Assembly (NCBI GenBank): GCA_034408875.1 | Contig: JAWXCJ010000334.1 | Span: forward strand, 1-11,599 | Direction: 5' to 3' | Source: JANNHK01 sp034408875 | GTDB taxonomy: Bacteria > Actinomycetota > Acidimicrobiia > IMCC26256 > PALSA-610 | DNA: 11,599 nucleotides | In this document: in pieces, positions 1-8,628 of the stretch | Position numbering within the stretch: position 1 is the stretch's first letter | How the letters are laid out: the number at the start of each line of letters is the position of its first letter | The notes under the pieces: model-generated | Database searches by the model: none | The model's input: the letters and a program-made list of their open reading frames with translations, nothing else | Told to the model about the DNA's origin: nothing | Made by a program: the position numbers and the translations under genes

Positions 1-2
1 TC

Positions 3-455
3 ATCGTCAAGGGCGACACGGCGGGCGAGCCCAACGAGACGATCAACGTCACGCTCTCGAACCCGAAGAACGCGACGATCCTCGACGGTTCGGGGGTAGG
101 CACGATCGTCGACAACGACCCGCCGGACATGTCGATCAGCAACGCTTCGGTCACCGAAGGCGACACCGGCTCGAAGACGATGACCTTCACGGTGTCGCTC
201 TCGAAGCCGCCGACGGCGACCGTGAAGGCCAAGTTCGCGACCGCGGACGGGACGGCGACGCAGCCGGCCGACTACCTGAAGAAGTCGGCGACAGTCTCGA
301 TCGGCAAGGGCAAGACCTCGGCGACGATCAAGGTCACCATCAAGGGCGACAAGGTCGCTGAGGCCGACGAGGTCTTCGTCGTGAACCTCTCCACACCGAC
401 CGGAGTGACGATCGTCGACCCCCTCGGAGTCGGGACGATCGTCGACAACGACTAA
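3..455 (+). CDS. Calx-beta domain protein, C-terminal fragment (5' end outside window)
   Basis: The reading frame is open from the left edge and ends at TAA 453-455, giving about 150 visible residues. They contain the end of one Calx-beta domain (IVKGDTAGEPNETINVTLSN, closing with GTIVDND) and one complete domain. The complete domain has the family pattern: an ADGTA..PADY segment, a strand with SIGKGKTSATIKV, the KGDKVAEADEVFVVNLS calcium-binding-type segment, and a closing GTIVDND. Calx-beta domains are Ca2+-binding beta-sandwich modules found in Na/Ca exchangers and in many bacterial surface or adhesion proteins. The protein simply stops after the last domain, with no visible anchor, LPXTG motif or transmembrane helix in this part. 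The domain architecture matches that of the gene at 1924-3663, so the two may be paralogues on either side of the transpeptidase gene. The number of upstream domains and the signal peptide lie outside the window. Confidence 0.88.
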   Translation: MVKGDTAGEPNETINVTLSNPKNATILDGSGVGTIVDNDPPDMSISNASVTEGDTGSKTMTFTVSLSKPPTATVKAKFATADGTATQPADYLKKSATVSIGKGKTSATIKVTIKGDKVAEADEVFVVNLSTPTGVTIVDPLGVGTIVDND

Positions 456-472
456 CTGCCACGCAGGGCGCG

Positions 473-500
473 AACGGCGGGGCCGACAGGCCTCGCCGTT
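473..500 (+). terminator. GC-rich hairpin after the Calx-beta fragment
   Basis: AACGGCGGGGCC (473-484) pairs with GGCCTCGCCGTT (489-500) across a GACA loop. This gives a 12-bp stem with a single G-U wobble, 18 bases after the TAA stop. No U-tract follows (TCGCGTCC), so it may act as a weak intrinsic terminator or a 3'-end stabiliser. The position between two co-directional genes fits a transcript end. Confidence 0.6.
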
Positions 501-564
501 TCGCGTCCGCGTCGACCCGACCCAATTCCTGCGATCGCGACGCGGTCCCGCCGATGATGTGGGT

Positions 565-1809
565 ATGCATCGGCCTATGCGTCTGCTGTCGACCGTCGCC
601 GTCGTCGCGTTGCTCACCGTCGCCCTACCGGCCGCTCCCGCCGCCGCAGGACCGAGCGTCGCGGTGCAGGGCTTCGGCTCGGCGGCCGCGCTCGGCCACC
701 CCGACTTCGCGCTGAACGGCACCGCCGTCGACCTCGCCGCCCACCCGACCCGGCCGGGCTACTGGATCCTCGGCGACGACGGCGGAGTGTTCACGTACGG
801 CACCGCCGCGTTCCACGGCTCGACCGGCAACCGGGCGCTCAACCGCCCGGTGTTGGGGTTGGCGCCGACGCCGGACGGCGACGGGTACTGGCTCGTCGCC
901 AGTGACGGTGGCATCTTCACGTTTGGCGGGGCACGGTTCTTCGGTTCGACGGGCGCGCTGTCGCTTGCGGCGCCGATCGTCGGCATGGCCGCGTCACCGA
1001 GCGGGAACGGGTATTGGCTCGTCGCGCTCGACGGCGGCGTGTTCGGGTTCGGCGACGCCGGGTTCTACGGCTCGGCCGCGGGCGCCGGAGTGCCGATCAT
1101 CGCGATCGAACCGTCGCGGTCGGGTCGGGGCTACGTCCTGCTCGGAGCCGACGGTTCGTTGCGTTCCTACGGAGACGCGTCGCAGTTCACGACGAGTGCG
1201 CTGCCGCAGGGCGCAACCGACTTCGTGCTCACGCCTTCGGGTGCGGGCGCGTGGGTGCTCGGCGCCGACGGGGCGGTCCACACGTACGGCGACGCACCGT
1301 TCCTGGGCGCGGCAACCAACGACATGCTGAGCGCGCGCGCGATCGCGCGCGCCGCTGACGGAAGCGGGTACTGGATCGCGCTCGCGCCGGCCGCAGCAAC
1401 GGGGTCGCCCGCGCCGCCGGACTCGGGCGTAGGAAGGCGGGTCGTGTACTCGAACTCGCAACAGCGGGTGTGGCTCGTCGAGGCCAACGGTACCGTGGTG
1501 CACTCGTTCCTCGTGTCCGGCCGCCGGGGCGTCCCCAACCCCGGCACGTACCAGGTGTTCTCGAAGTCGGCGATGTCGAGCGCGCACGGCGGCGACCTGC
1601 GCCTGCCGTACATGACCCGCTTCGCGCACGGGCGGTCGCTGGCAATCGGGTTCCACGGCATCCCGCGGCGCGGCGACGGCTCACCGATCCAGTCCGACTC
1701 CGAGCTCGGCCAGTTCCGCAGCGCCGGGTGCGTGCGCATGAACCAGACTGAGGTGAAGATCCTGTGGGACTTCGCCCCGGTGGGAACGGCGGTCGTCGTC
1801 CTGGCCTGA
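565..1809 (+). CDS. Secreted L,D-transpeptidase (YkuD) with N-terminal propeller-type repeats
   Basis: This is an exported peptidoglycan cross-linking enzyme. YkuD enzymes join meso-diaminopimelate residues of adjacent stem peptides (3-3 links) or attach proteins to the wall through an active-site cysteine. Residue numbers here count from the alternative GTG at 559. A signal peptide (MRLLSTVAVVALL, cleavage near the AAPAAA stretch) is followed by repeats at about 67-90, 109-132 and 151-173. These carry the pattern GYWLVASDGGIFTFG..RFFGSTG, and degenerate copies continue to about 275. The shape resembles a beta-propeller or a wall-binding repeat. The C-terminal domain (about 293-416) carries the catalytic signature: FHG with His366, then SAGCVRM with Cys391 and Arg393. 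Start choice is uncertain: GTG 559, ATG 565 and ATG 577 are all in frame and none has a good Shine-Dalgarno. It lies between two Calx-beta genes on the same strand. Catalytic assignment is firm; the role of the repeats is inferred. Confidence 0.9.
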   Translation: MHRPMRLLSTVAVVALLTVALPAAPAAAGPSVAVQGFGSAAALGHPDFALNGTAVDLAAHPTRPGYWILGDDGGVFTYGTAAFHGSTGNRALNRPVLGLAPTPDGDGYWLVASDGGIFTFGGARFFGSTGALSLAAPIVGMAASPSGNGYWLVALDGGVFGFGDAGFYGSAAGAGVPIIAIEPSRSGRGYVLLGADGSLRSYGDASQFTTSALPQGATDFVLTPSGAGAWVLGADGAVHTYGDAPFLGAATNDMLSARAIARAADGSGYWIALAPAAATGSPAPPDSGVGRRVVYSNSQQRVWLVEANGTVVHSFLVSGRRGVPNPGTYQVFSKSAMSSAHGGDLRLPYMTRFAHGRSLAIGFHGIPRRGDGSPIQSDSELGQFRSAGCVRMNQTEVKILWDFAPVGTAVVVLA

Positions 1810-1815
1810 GCCGAA

Positions 1816-1835
1816 ATTCTCCCCGGGGCGAGAAT
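1816..1835. repeat. Short palindrome after the L,D-transpeptidase gene
   Basis: ATTCTC (1816-1821) and GAGAAT (1830-1835) are exact inverted repeats around the CCCGGGGC core. The symmetry extends to CCC/GGG with one unpaired C. It begins 7 bases after the TGA at 1807-1809 and lies about 90 bases before the next start. It could form a small terminator-like hairpin (no U-tract follows) or be an operator for the downstream Calx-beta gene. The sequence alone cannot separate these. Confidence 0.35.
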
Positions 1836-1923
1836 GTTCGCCACTGGGAAATTTGACGAAGGTCGCCGCGAGGCGTGAACTGATGCTCACGCGCCACCGC
1901 CACGGCGCGAGGGGGGCAAGGAC

Positions 1924-3663
1924 ATGCGGAGAAGACGCGTTATTGCACGCGTCGTCGCGGCATTGGTCGTCGTCGCGGCCGTCGGCGCGGGGACGACCGA
2001 GGCGCGCGGCGGCCCGCCGGCCGTCGACAATCCGGGCGCTCGGCTCGTCGTGCTCGGCGGGAGCCTGTTCCTCAACGGACCCGCGGGTGGCGTGCGCGCC
2101 GACAACATGTTCGGGGGCGCGCTGGCCCAGGTCGCGAGCGACGGCTCCATGGCCGCGGAGATCGTCGACTACCAGCCCTCGTCTGCATACGTCGGGCCGT
2201 TTTACGGCAGCGCCGAGATCGCGCCGGCGGGCACCTGGTCGGGCACCGTCGTCCCCGATACCGGCGTGGCGACGCTGGCCGGCAACGCGACCGTGGCGAT
2301 CGCGGTCGGTCCCGCGGTGTGCACCGTCGGCCCGTTTTCGATGAGCGTGAACACGGCCACCCCGGGCTCCTTCGCGTACTACCCGGGTACGGGCATGGCC
2401 CGCATGACCGGCACCGTCGGCGACGTCGCGCCCGTCGTGCCGACCCCGTCCTGCCCCGAGGCGTTCGTGCTTCTCTTGAACGCGACGCTCCCGGCGCCCG
2501 GCACTACCGGCTCGACGATCACGATCGCCACGACGTTCCTGCCGCCGATGGTCGGCCCCGGCGGCATTCCCGTGACGACGACGTCGACGTCGACGACGGC
2601 GCCGCCGCCAACGACCACGACCCTCGACCCGGCGCTCGCGCAGTTGAGCGTCGGCGACGCCACGGTGATCGAGCCGGACGGATCGAGCCAGTCGATGCAG
2701 TTCGTGGTGACGCGCTCGGGCGGACTCACCGGCTCTGCGAGTGCGACCTATACGACCGTCGACGGCACCGCCTTCGCGCCCGTCGACTACACGACAAAGA
2801 CGGGCACCGTCTCCTTCTCGTCCGGCCAGACGTCGAAGATCGTGAGCGTTGCCGTGAAGGGCGACGTGACGGGCGAACCAGACGAGACGTTCGATCTCGA
2901 ACTCGTCGACTCGTCTGCGACCGCCGTCGTGCTCGACTCGACGGGAACCGGCACGATCGCGGACAACGACCCACCCGGCGCCTCGATCGACGACGTCGAG
3001 ATCGACGAACCTCCCAGAACGTCGACCACGGCGACGTTCACCGTGACGCTCTCGCGGCCCGCGACCCAGGCGATGACGGTCTCGTACCGCACGCGCGACG
3101 TCACTGCGGCTGCGCCGGCGGACTACGTCGCCAAGACGAGTTCGGTCAGCATCGCCGCGGGCAAGTCGTTCGCGACTTTCAAGGTCACCGTCAAGGGCGA
3201 TCTCTACGCCGAGGACGACGAACTGTTCGTCGTCGAACTCACCGGCGTGACGGGAGGGTCGGTGACCGACGGGACCGGCATCGCGACGATCTTCGACGAC
3301 GGCGATTCGGACGACCCGCCGGCCCCTCCACCCGGCACGACGATCGACGACGTCGAAGTCGACGAGACCACCGGCGGCGCGACCTATGTGCTGTACACGG
3401 TCACGCTGCCGGAACCCGCCGTCGAGCGCGTGTTCGTCGAATACCAGACGCGCGACCTCACCGCGGTCGCCGGGAGCGACTACACCGCAAAGCATGGAAC
3501 CGTCATCGTCGGCATCGGGAAGACGACCGCGCCGGTGAAGATCCACGTCAACGGCGACACGCTGGTCGAGGACGCCGACACCTTCCTGGTCGAACTCGTC
3601 GGCATCTCGCGCGGCACGATCGCCGACCCAGTCGGCATCGCGACGATTTGGGACGACGACTGA
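1924..3663 (+). CDS. Secreted protein with Thr-rich linker and three Calx-beta domains
   Basis: The 579-residue product starts with an arginine-rich signal peptide (MRRRRVIARVVAALVVVAAV, cleavage around residue 28). It continues with an unrecognised N-terminal domain (about 30-210) that has two cysteines, C133 and C177, able to form a disulfide. A low-complexity Thr/Ser/Pro linker follows (about 217-234, encoded by ACG/TCG-rich DNA), then three Calx-beta domains at about 238-349, 351-459 and 471-579. Domain 1 has the full pattern (DGTA..PVDY, GEPDETFDLEL, GTIADND). Domain 2 has DVTA and DDELF; domain 3 has DLTA and EDADTF, so the acidic Ca2+-binding positions weaken toward the C-terminus. ATG 1924 is supported by a G-run and AAGG just upstream. 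No membrane or sortase anchor is visible. A surface, matrix or adhesion role with Ca2+ binding is inferred from the family. It ends 13 bases before the convergent copper lipoprotein gene. Confidence 0.87.
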   Translation: MRRRRVIARVVAALVVVAAVGAGTTEARGGPPAVDNPGARLVVLGGSLFLNGPAGGVRADNMFGGALAQVASDGSMAAEIVDYQPSSAYVGPFYGSAEIAPAGTWSGTVVPDTGVATLAGNATVAIAVGPAVCTVGPFSMSVNTATPGSFAYYPGTGMARMTGTVGDVAPVVPTPSCPEAFVLLLNATLPAPGTTGSTITIATTFLPPMVGPGGIPVTTTSTSTTAPPPTTTTLDPALAQLSVGDATVIEPDGSSQSMQFVVTRSGGLTGSASATYTTVDGTAFAPVDYTTKTGTVSFSSGQTSKIVSVAVKGDVTGEPDETFDLELVDSSATAVVLDSTGTGTIADNDPPGASIDDVEIDEPPRTSTTATFTVTLSRPATQAMTVSYRTRDVTAAAPADYVAKTSSVSIAAGKSFATFKVTVKGDLYAEDDELFVVELTGVTGGSVTDGTGIATIFDDGDSDDPPAPPPGTTIDDVEVDETTGGATYVLYTVTLPEPAVERVFVEYQTRDLTAVAGSDYTAKHGTVIVGIGKTTAPVKIHVNGDTLVEDADTFLVELVGISRGTIADPVGIATIWDDD

Positions 3664-3676
3664 GCGCGGTCCTCGG

Positions 3677-5256
3677 CTAGCGGGTCGGGACCTCGATGGC
3701 GTCGAGGTCGATCGTGATCGGGACCCCGCTGTTCGCCGGGCGCGCCGGCGCGGTCGCCGCGTCGGGCATCTCGGGCTGCTCGCCCGGGTCCGGCAGCACG
3801 ACCTCGCGGTAGTCGGCACCCTCGGGTTTGGCGCCACCCAGGAACTCGACCAACCAGGCGAGATCGGTCTCGAACGCGGCGGGGGCCGCGTCGCATACGG
3901 GGATCGTCGCCGGGATCGACGTCGTGTAGTCGTTGTCGGCGAAACAGTTCCCGCCGGCGTCGGTCGCGTCGTCGAGGGTCGTGACCAGCATGAGGTCACC
4001 GGCCCGGTTGTCGCGCAGCACGTTGGCGCGCACGACGTTGTTGCGGGCGTCGAAGTTCACCGCGTTCTCGTTGTCCGGGTTCAGGATCTTCTCGGGCAGC
4101 GGGATGATGCCGATGCCGGCGATGTCGTGGTCGTACACGAGGTTCCGCTCGACGACGTTGTTGTTCCCGCCCGCGAGCAGGATGCCGTTGCCGAGCACGG
4201 TCTCCGCGATGTCGATTGCGGCGGTTCCGTCGTTGTTATTGCTGGAGACGATGTTGCCGATCATCACCGCGTCGTGCTGCGGGTACAGCGCCTCGCCGGT
4301 CCCGCTATTCGGGACGATGCCCGCCCGGTTGTTGCGCCACGTCGAGTTCACGATGAACAAGTCGCCACCCGCGTTCGTGCCCGAGTACCCGAGTCCGTTC
4401 CACTCGGCGATCACGTCGGTGATGACGGCGTTACACGGATCGCATTGCCCGATGTAATACCCGCCGTCGGGGCTCCCGGCCGCGTACGAGTGATCGAACT
4501 GCCCCTGCACCGAATCGAACGCGTAGATGCCGTAGTCGCCGTTGCGCAGGGCGGTGAGGTACGACCCGCGATAGCCGGTCACGCCCGTCCAGAAAAACCC
4601 GTTGCCCGCGTAGTTCTGTGCGGTGATGTTCTCGATCGCGACACCGTCGGCGAGAACTTTGAACCCGTTGTCGAGCGTGAACTCGCCGTCGAGGATCGTC
4701 TCGTCGCGGTCGAGACCCCGGATCACGAGGTCGCGCTTGGTGACGGTGACGGCCTCGTTGTACACGCCCGGCTCGATCAGCACCAGGCCTCCCGGTGTCG
4801 ACGCGTCGTGCGCCGCTTGGATCGTCGGGAAGTCGTCGGGGACGCGCAGTGTCGTCGCGTCGCCGGCCTCCTCGCCGGGCGCGGTCGAGTCGGTCGTCGC
4901 CTCGGCATCGCCGACGATGACCGAGCCGATCATGCCGTCGGTCTCGGTGCCGTGCAGCGTGCACCAGTACTCGTACACCCCCGGGTCGTCGAACGTGAAC
5001 TCGTACGTGTCGCCCGGCGCGAAGTCTTCCTTCTCGACGCCGAACTCGCCGTACTTGTCGACGGGAATGATGTCGTGCTCGTTGCGGCCTTCGTTCACCC
5101 ACTGCACCGTGGCGCCCGGCTCGATCTCGAGCGTCACGGGCGAGAAAGTGTTGTCCCTCACCGTCACGACCTCGCCTGCGAACTCGGCCGCGTCGTGGTC
5201 GCCACCGCACGCGGCCGCGACGAACACGACCGCGAGGGTCGCGACCGCGATTCGCC

Positions 5257-5260
<4 letters not shown>
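3677..5260 (-). CDS. Lipoprotein: cupredoxin (type-1 copper) domain fused to right-handed beta-helix
   Basis: The start is GTG at 5260-5258; its GTGA overlaps the pepA stop, so translation is probably coupled. The 527-residue product begins MRRIAVATLAVVFVAAAC: a lipoprotein signal with lipobox AAAC and lipidated Cys18. Residues about 28-118 form a plastocyanin/azurin-like cupredoxin domain (FSPVTLEIEPGATVQWVNEG). It has a complete type-1 copper ligand set: His62 (NEHD), Cys100 and His103 (YWCTLHG), Met110 (DGMIG). After an acidic linker, residues about 137-465 form a parallel beta-helix of the pectate-lyase/NosD kind (PTIQAAHDAS, GGNNNVVERNLVYDHDIAGIGI, RNNVVRANVLRDNRAGDLML). A CDPC motif (C273, C276) sits inside the helix. 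The protein should sit outside the membrane and bind copper; electron transfer, copper handling or glycan binding are all possible. No catalytic residues of polysaccharide lyases could be assigned. A longer open frame runs upstream into pepA but lacks a signal peptide there. Confidence 0.9.
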
Positions 5261-6747
<1,487 letters not shown>

Positions 6748-6754
6748 GCAGCGC

Positions 6755-6760
6755 ACTCTA
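6755..6760 (-). promoter_or_regulatory. Putative -10 element of a leaderless pepA promoter
   Basis: On the minus strand TAGAGT (fits TANNNT) is followed by 7 bases (GCGCTGC) and then GTG at 6747. Transcription would start at or next to the start codon. This arrangement is common in actinobacteria for genes lacking a Shine-Dalgarno, and none is visible here. No good -35 is seen at 16-19 bases upstream. Confidence 0.45.
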
Positions 6761-6780
6761 AATGCGTCCAGCCGCACCCG

Positions 6781-6806
6781 TTACACAACTCGCACATGGT
6801 GTGTAA
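6781..6806. promoter_or_regulatory. Inverted repeat TTACACA-N12-TGTGTAA, candidate operator
   Basis: TTACACA (6781-6787) and TGTGTAA (6800-6806) are perfect inverted repeats with half-site centres 19 bp apart, about two helical turns, as expected for a dimeric DNA-binding protein. It lies in the divergent intergenic region, at roughly -35 to -60 relative to the proposed pepA start and about 230 bp upstream of the large secreted protein gene. The cognate regulator is unknown and no regulator gene is in the window. Confidence 0.45.
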
Positions 6807-6841
6807 AAAGGTTGGAATTCTCTTACAGGAGTCTCTTGACA

Positions 6842-7036
6842 GTACGGTCCCCGAGGGACAAGTGTCCTCATGGCACACGAATCTGACGAGAAGTCACATT
6901 CTGGTTGCCGGGTCACCCGACCGCCGGATGCGATCGGGTGAGGGAGGACACACCGGAGACGATCGTTATCTCCAGGGAGACGTAAGCGTCGATCCGACGT
7001 GCTCTCCAGTCCTGTGTTTGAAAGGCCTTTCACTCA
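6842..7036 (+). promoter_or_regulatory. Structured upstream/leader region of the large secreted protein gene
   Basis: No gene is visible in this stretch, but it is rich in inverted repeats. TCACCCGA (6913-6920) pairs perfectly with TCGGGTGA (6934-6941) around a 13-base loop. GGAGACG occurs at 6955-6961 and 6976-6982, alternating with TCTCCAG at 6969-6975 and 7003-7009. These give competing hairpins, for example 6969-6980, or 6976-7007 with an added ACGT/ACGT stem. A GGACA-AG-TGTCC repeat lies at 6856-6867. A TACGGT -10-like hexamer at 6843-6848 is the only TANNNT candidate I noted, so a 5' leader of about 180 bases is possible. It does not match a riboswitch class I can recognise. Confidence 0.4.
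7019..7032. repeat. 14-bp perfect palindrome just before the start codon
   Basis: TGAAAGGCCTTTCA is its own reverse complement and ends 4 bases before ATG 7037. It contains the only Shine-Dalgarno-like AAAGG for that ATG, so pairing or protein binding here could affect translation or transcription of the gene. Confidence 0.5.
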
Positions 7037-8518
7037 ATGGGGGGGACCCACTTGAAGCGATTCAAGAAATGCATCGGGGCCAGCTTAGCCGTCGGTCTCG
7101 CCGCGTCGGCGCTGGCTGTCATCAGCAGCACACCGGCCGACGCGACCGTCAAGGTCGGTGCAATCAACTGCACCGCCAACATTCCGGCGCTCGGCACGAG
7201 CGTCGCGCTCCAACAGCCGAGCACGTCGCACCTCACCGGCCCCTACTGGGTCGACACGGGTTCGGCGTTCACGGTCACGAACGTCGGCGGGACCACTGGT
7301 CTTCCGTCGGCTGCCAGCGGCATCGCGATCAACGATTTCCGTGACGTCATCACGAAGGCGCAGGTCGTCGGTCAGCCGACGACGACGTTGTCGACAACTC
7401 CCACCCTCGTGGGCGGGTTCGCCGGTGACGGCTTCTTCTACTTCGACAACGACATCGGCGACGCGACAGCACCGGTGAAGATGGACGGCCTCCTAACCAA
7501 CCCCGCTGCTCCGACGATCGTGATCGCGGCGATCACCTCGCCGGCCCCGATTCCCGGTGCCTTCACCGTCACCACGACCCTCGACCCCGGTGTGGGCACC
7601 CTCGACATCATCGACGGCCCTCCCGGTCCCGGTAACGGCAACGGCTTCGGTGATGGCGGCGCGGTGTTCTCGCCCGATGTCATCATCTCCGTGACCAACG
7701 CCGGTACCACCGACGGCCCGATCAACTACATCGGCACGAGCACGGCGCTCACGGCCAAGATCCTCGGCGTGATCGACGCGATCACCGCGTGCGCCCCGTC
7801 GGCATCCCCGGCGTTCACGGCTCACGTACAGACCGACGGCACACCGGTCCCGACGGCGCAGTCGCCCGTCGTGGCGTGTGACCCGGCCGATGGCACGGGT
7901 GGTACCAACAAGGCATCCAAGGGTCTGGCCACGGCACCGCTTCTGGACGCCGCCGCCAGCACTTCGGAAGTCATGACCTTCACCGGTTGCCGCGCACCCG
8001 ACGCCCAGTCGAACGCGTGGAACCCGGCGAAGCTGGGTCCGCTCACTGCCGACGCGATTACCCTCGATCGGGCATCCATCTCGATCAAGGGCAAGAACTT
8101 CGGTAACTGCACCCTGGTTGACAAGCGCACTGGTGCAGGACAGCTTCCCAACAAGGACAGTGCCGGCGACTACGAGACGTACTCCGTGGCGACGATCAAG
8201 TGGCTGAACTCGCTGCTCAAGCCCGTCAAGGGTGCGTCGACCACGAGTGCCTCGCTGTACTCACGCATCATCATCAACACCAACGGCTACGCGCCCGAAG
8301 TGACCTCCGAGCACAACGGTGTGGTCACCAAGGGTTTCGGCGCCGGTGGCGTTATTGAAATCGTGAGTGAGCTCGACACGGCCAACGCCGACGTCGCTGA
8401 CGTCATCGACTGCAACAGCACGCCGCCGGGGGCAGTCCCCGTAGGTGTGTACCTGCAGAAGATTGGCCTGCCGCTTCTGACCGCCGACGACGCGGTTCTG
8501 GAAATCCAGATCCCGTAG
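7037..8518 (+). CDS. Large secreted protein of unknown function
   Basis: I do not recognise the family. The 493-residue product has a signal peptide (LKRFKKCIGASLAVGLAAS, cleavage likely after STPADA near residue 36) and no transmembrane or sorting signal later. The mature part is rich in Thr, Ala, Gly, Pro and Val with predicted beta character. It has six cysteines (C45, C252, C281, C318, C358, C459), an even number that would allow three disulfides. A Gly/Pro-rich segment (GPPGPGNGNGFGDGG, about 194-208) divides it into two halves. ATG 7037 has a poor ribosome site. TTG 7052 would give MKRFKKCIG and has a seven-G run (7039-7045) six bases upstream, so it may be the true start. The long structured leader and strong terminator suggest a separately transcribed, perhaps abundant, envelope protein; that is inference. 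Confidence 0.85.
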   Translation: MGGTHLKRFKKCIGASLAVGLAASALAVISSTPADATVKVGAINCTANIPALGTSVALQQPSTSHLTGPYWVDTGSAFTVTNVGGTTGLPSAASGIAINDFRDVITKAQVVGQPTTTLSTTPTLVGGFAGDGFFYFDNDIGDATAPVKMDGLLTNPAAPTIVIAAITSPAPIPGAFTVTTTLDPGVGTLDIIDGPPGPGNGNGFGDGGAVFSPDVIISVTNAGTTDGPINYIGTSTALTAKILGVIDAITACAPSASPAFTAHVQTDGTPVPTAQSPVVACDPADGTGGTNKASKGLATAPLLDAAASTSEVMTFTGCRAPDAQSNAWNPAKLGPLTADAITLDRASISIKGKNFGNCTLVDKRTGAGQLPNKDSAGDYETYSVATIKWLNSLLKPVKGASTTSASLYSRIIINTNGYAPEVTSEHNGVVTKGFGAGGVIEIVSELDTANADVADVIDCNSTPPGAVPVGVYLQKIGLPLLTADDAVLEIQIP

Positions 8519-8542
8519 TCTTCGATCAACAGCTTGCGTTTG

Positions 8543-8572
8543 GGGACGGCCCACCTTCGGGTGGGCCGTCCC
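8543..8572 (+). terminator. Strong UUCG-loop intrinsic terminator
   Basis: GGGACGGCCCACC (8543-8555) pairs perfectly with GGTGGGCCGTCCC (8560-8572) across a TTCG tetraloop. The result is a 13-bp GC-rich stem that begins 24 bases after the TAG stop of the secreted protein gene. Only a weak T content follows (TCGTATCT), as is usual in high-GC actinobacteria. Confidence 0.9.
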
Positions 8573-8581
8573 TCGTATCTC

Positions 8582-8620
8582 GGGATGTCGTAGAGGGATG
8601 TCGTAGAGGGATGTCGTAGG
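8582..8620 (+). repeat. Three tandem copies of a 13-bp repeat, each with ATG-TCG-TAG
   Basis: GGGATGTCGTAGA occurs at 8582-8594 and 8595-8607, and as GGGATGTCGTAGG at 8608-8620 (only the last base differs). The final unit supplies part of the AGGGAGA ribosome-binding sequence (8618-8624) for GTG 8629. Each unit contains the minimal reading frame ATG TCG TAG. Because 13 is not a multiple of three, the three copies fall in different frames. Confidence 0.92.
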
Positions 8621-8628
8621 GAGAAACT

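Noticed and set aside
2571..2625. ACG/TCG-rich microsatellite-like stretch
   Set aside because: It is explained by the Thr/Ser/Pro linker codons of the Calx-beta protein rather than being an independent repeat element.
1681..3999. Long minus-strand open frame of 772 codons opposite the second Calx-beta gene
   Set aside because: Its translation is Arg/Asp/Gly-rich low complexity typical of the complement of high-GC coding DNA, while the plus strand encodes clear Calx-beta domains.
6889..7036. Known riboswitch classes (cyclic di-GMP, cyclic di-AMP) in the structured leader
   Set aside because: Hairpins are present but I could not match the conserved cores of these classes, so no class is assigned.
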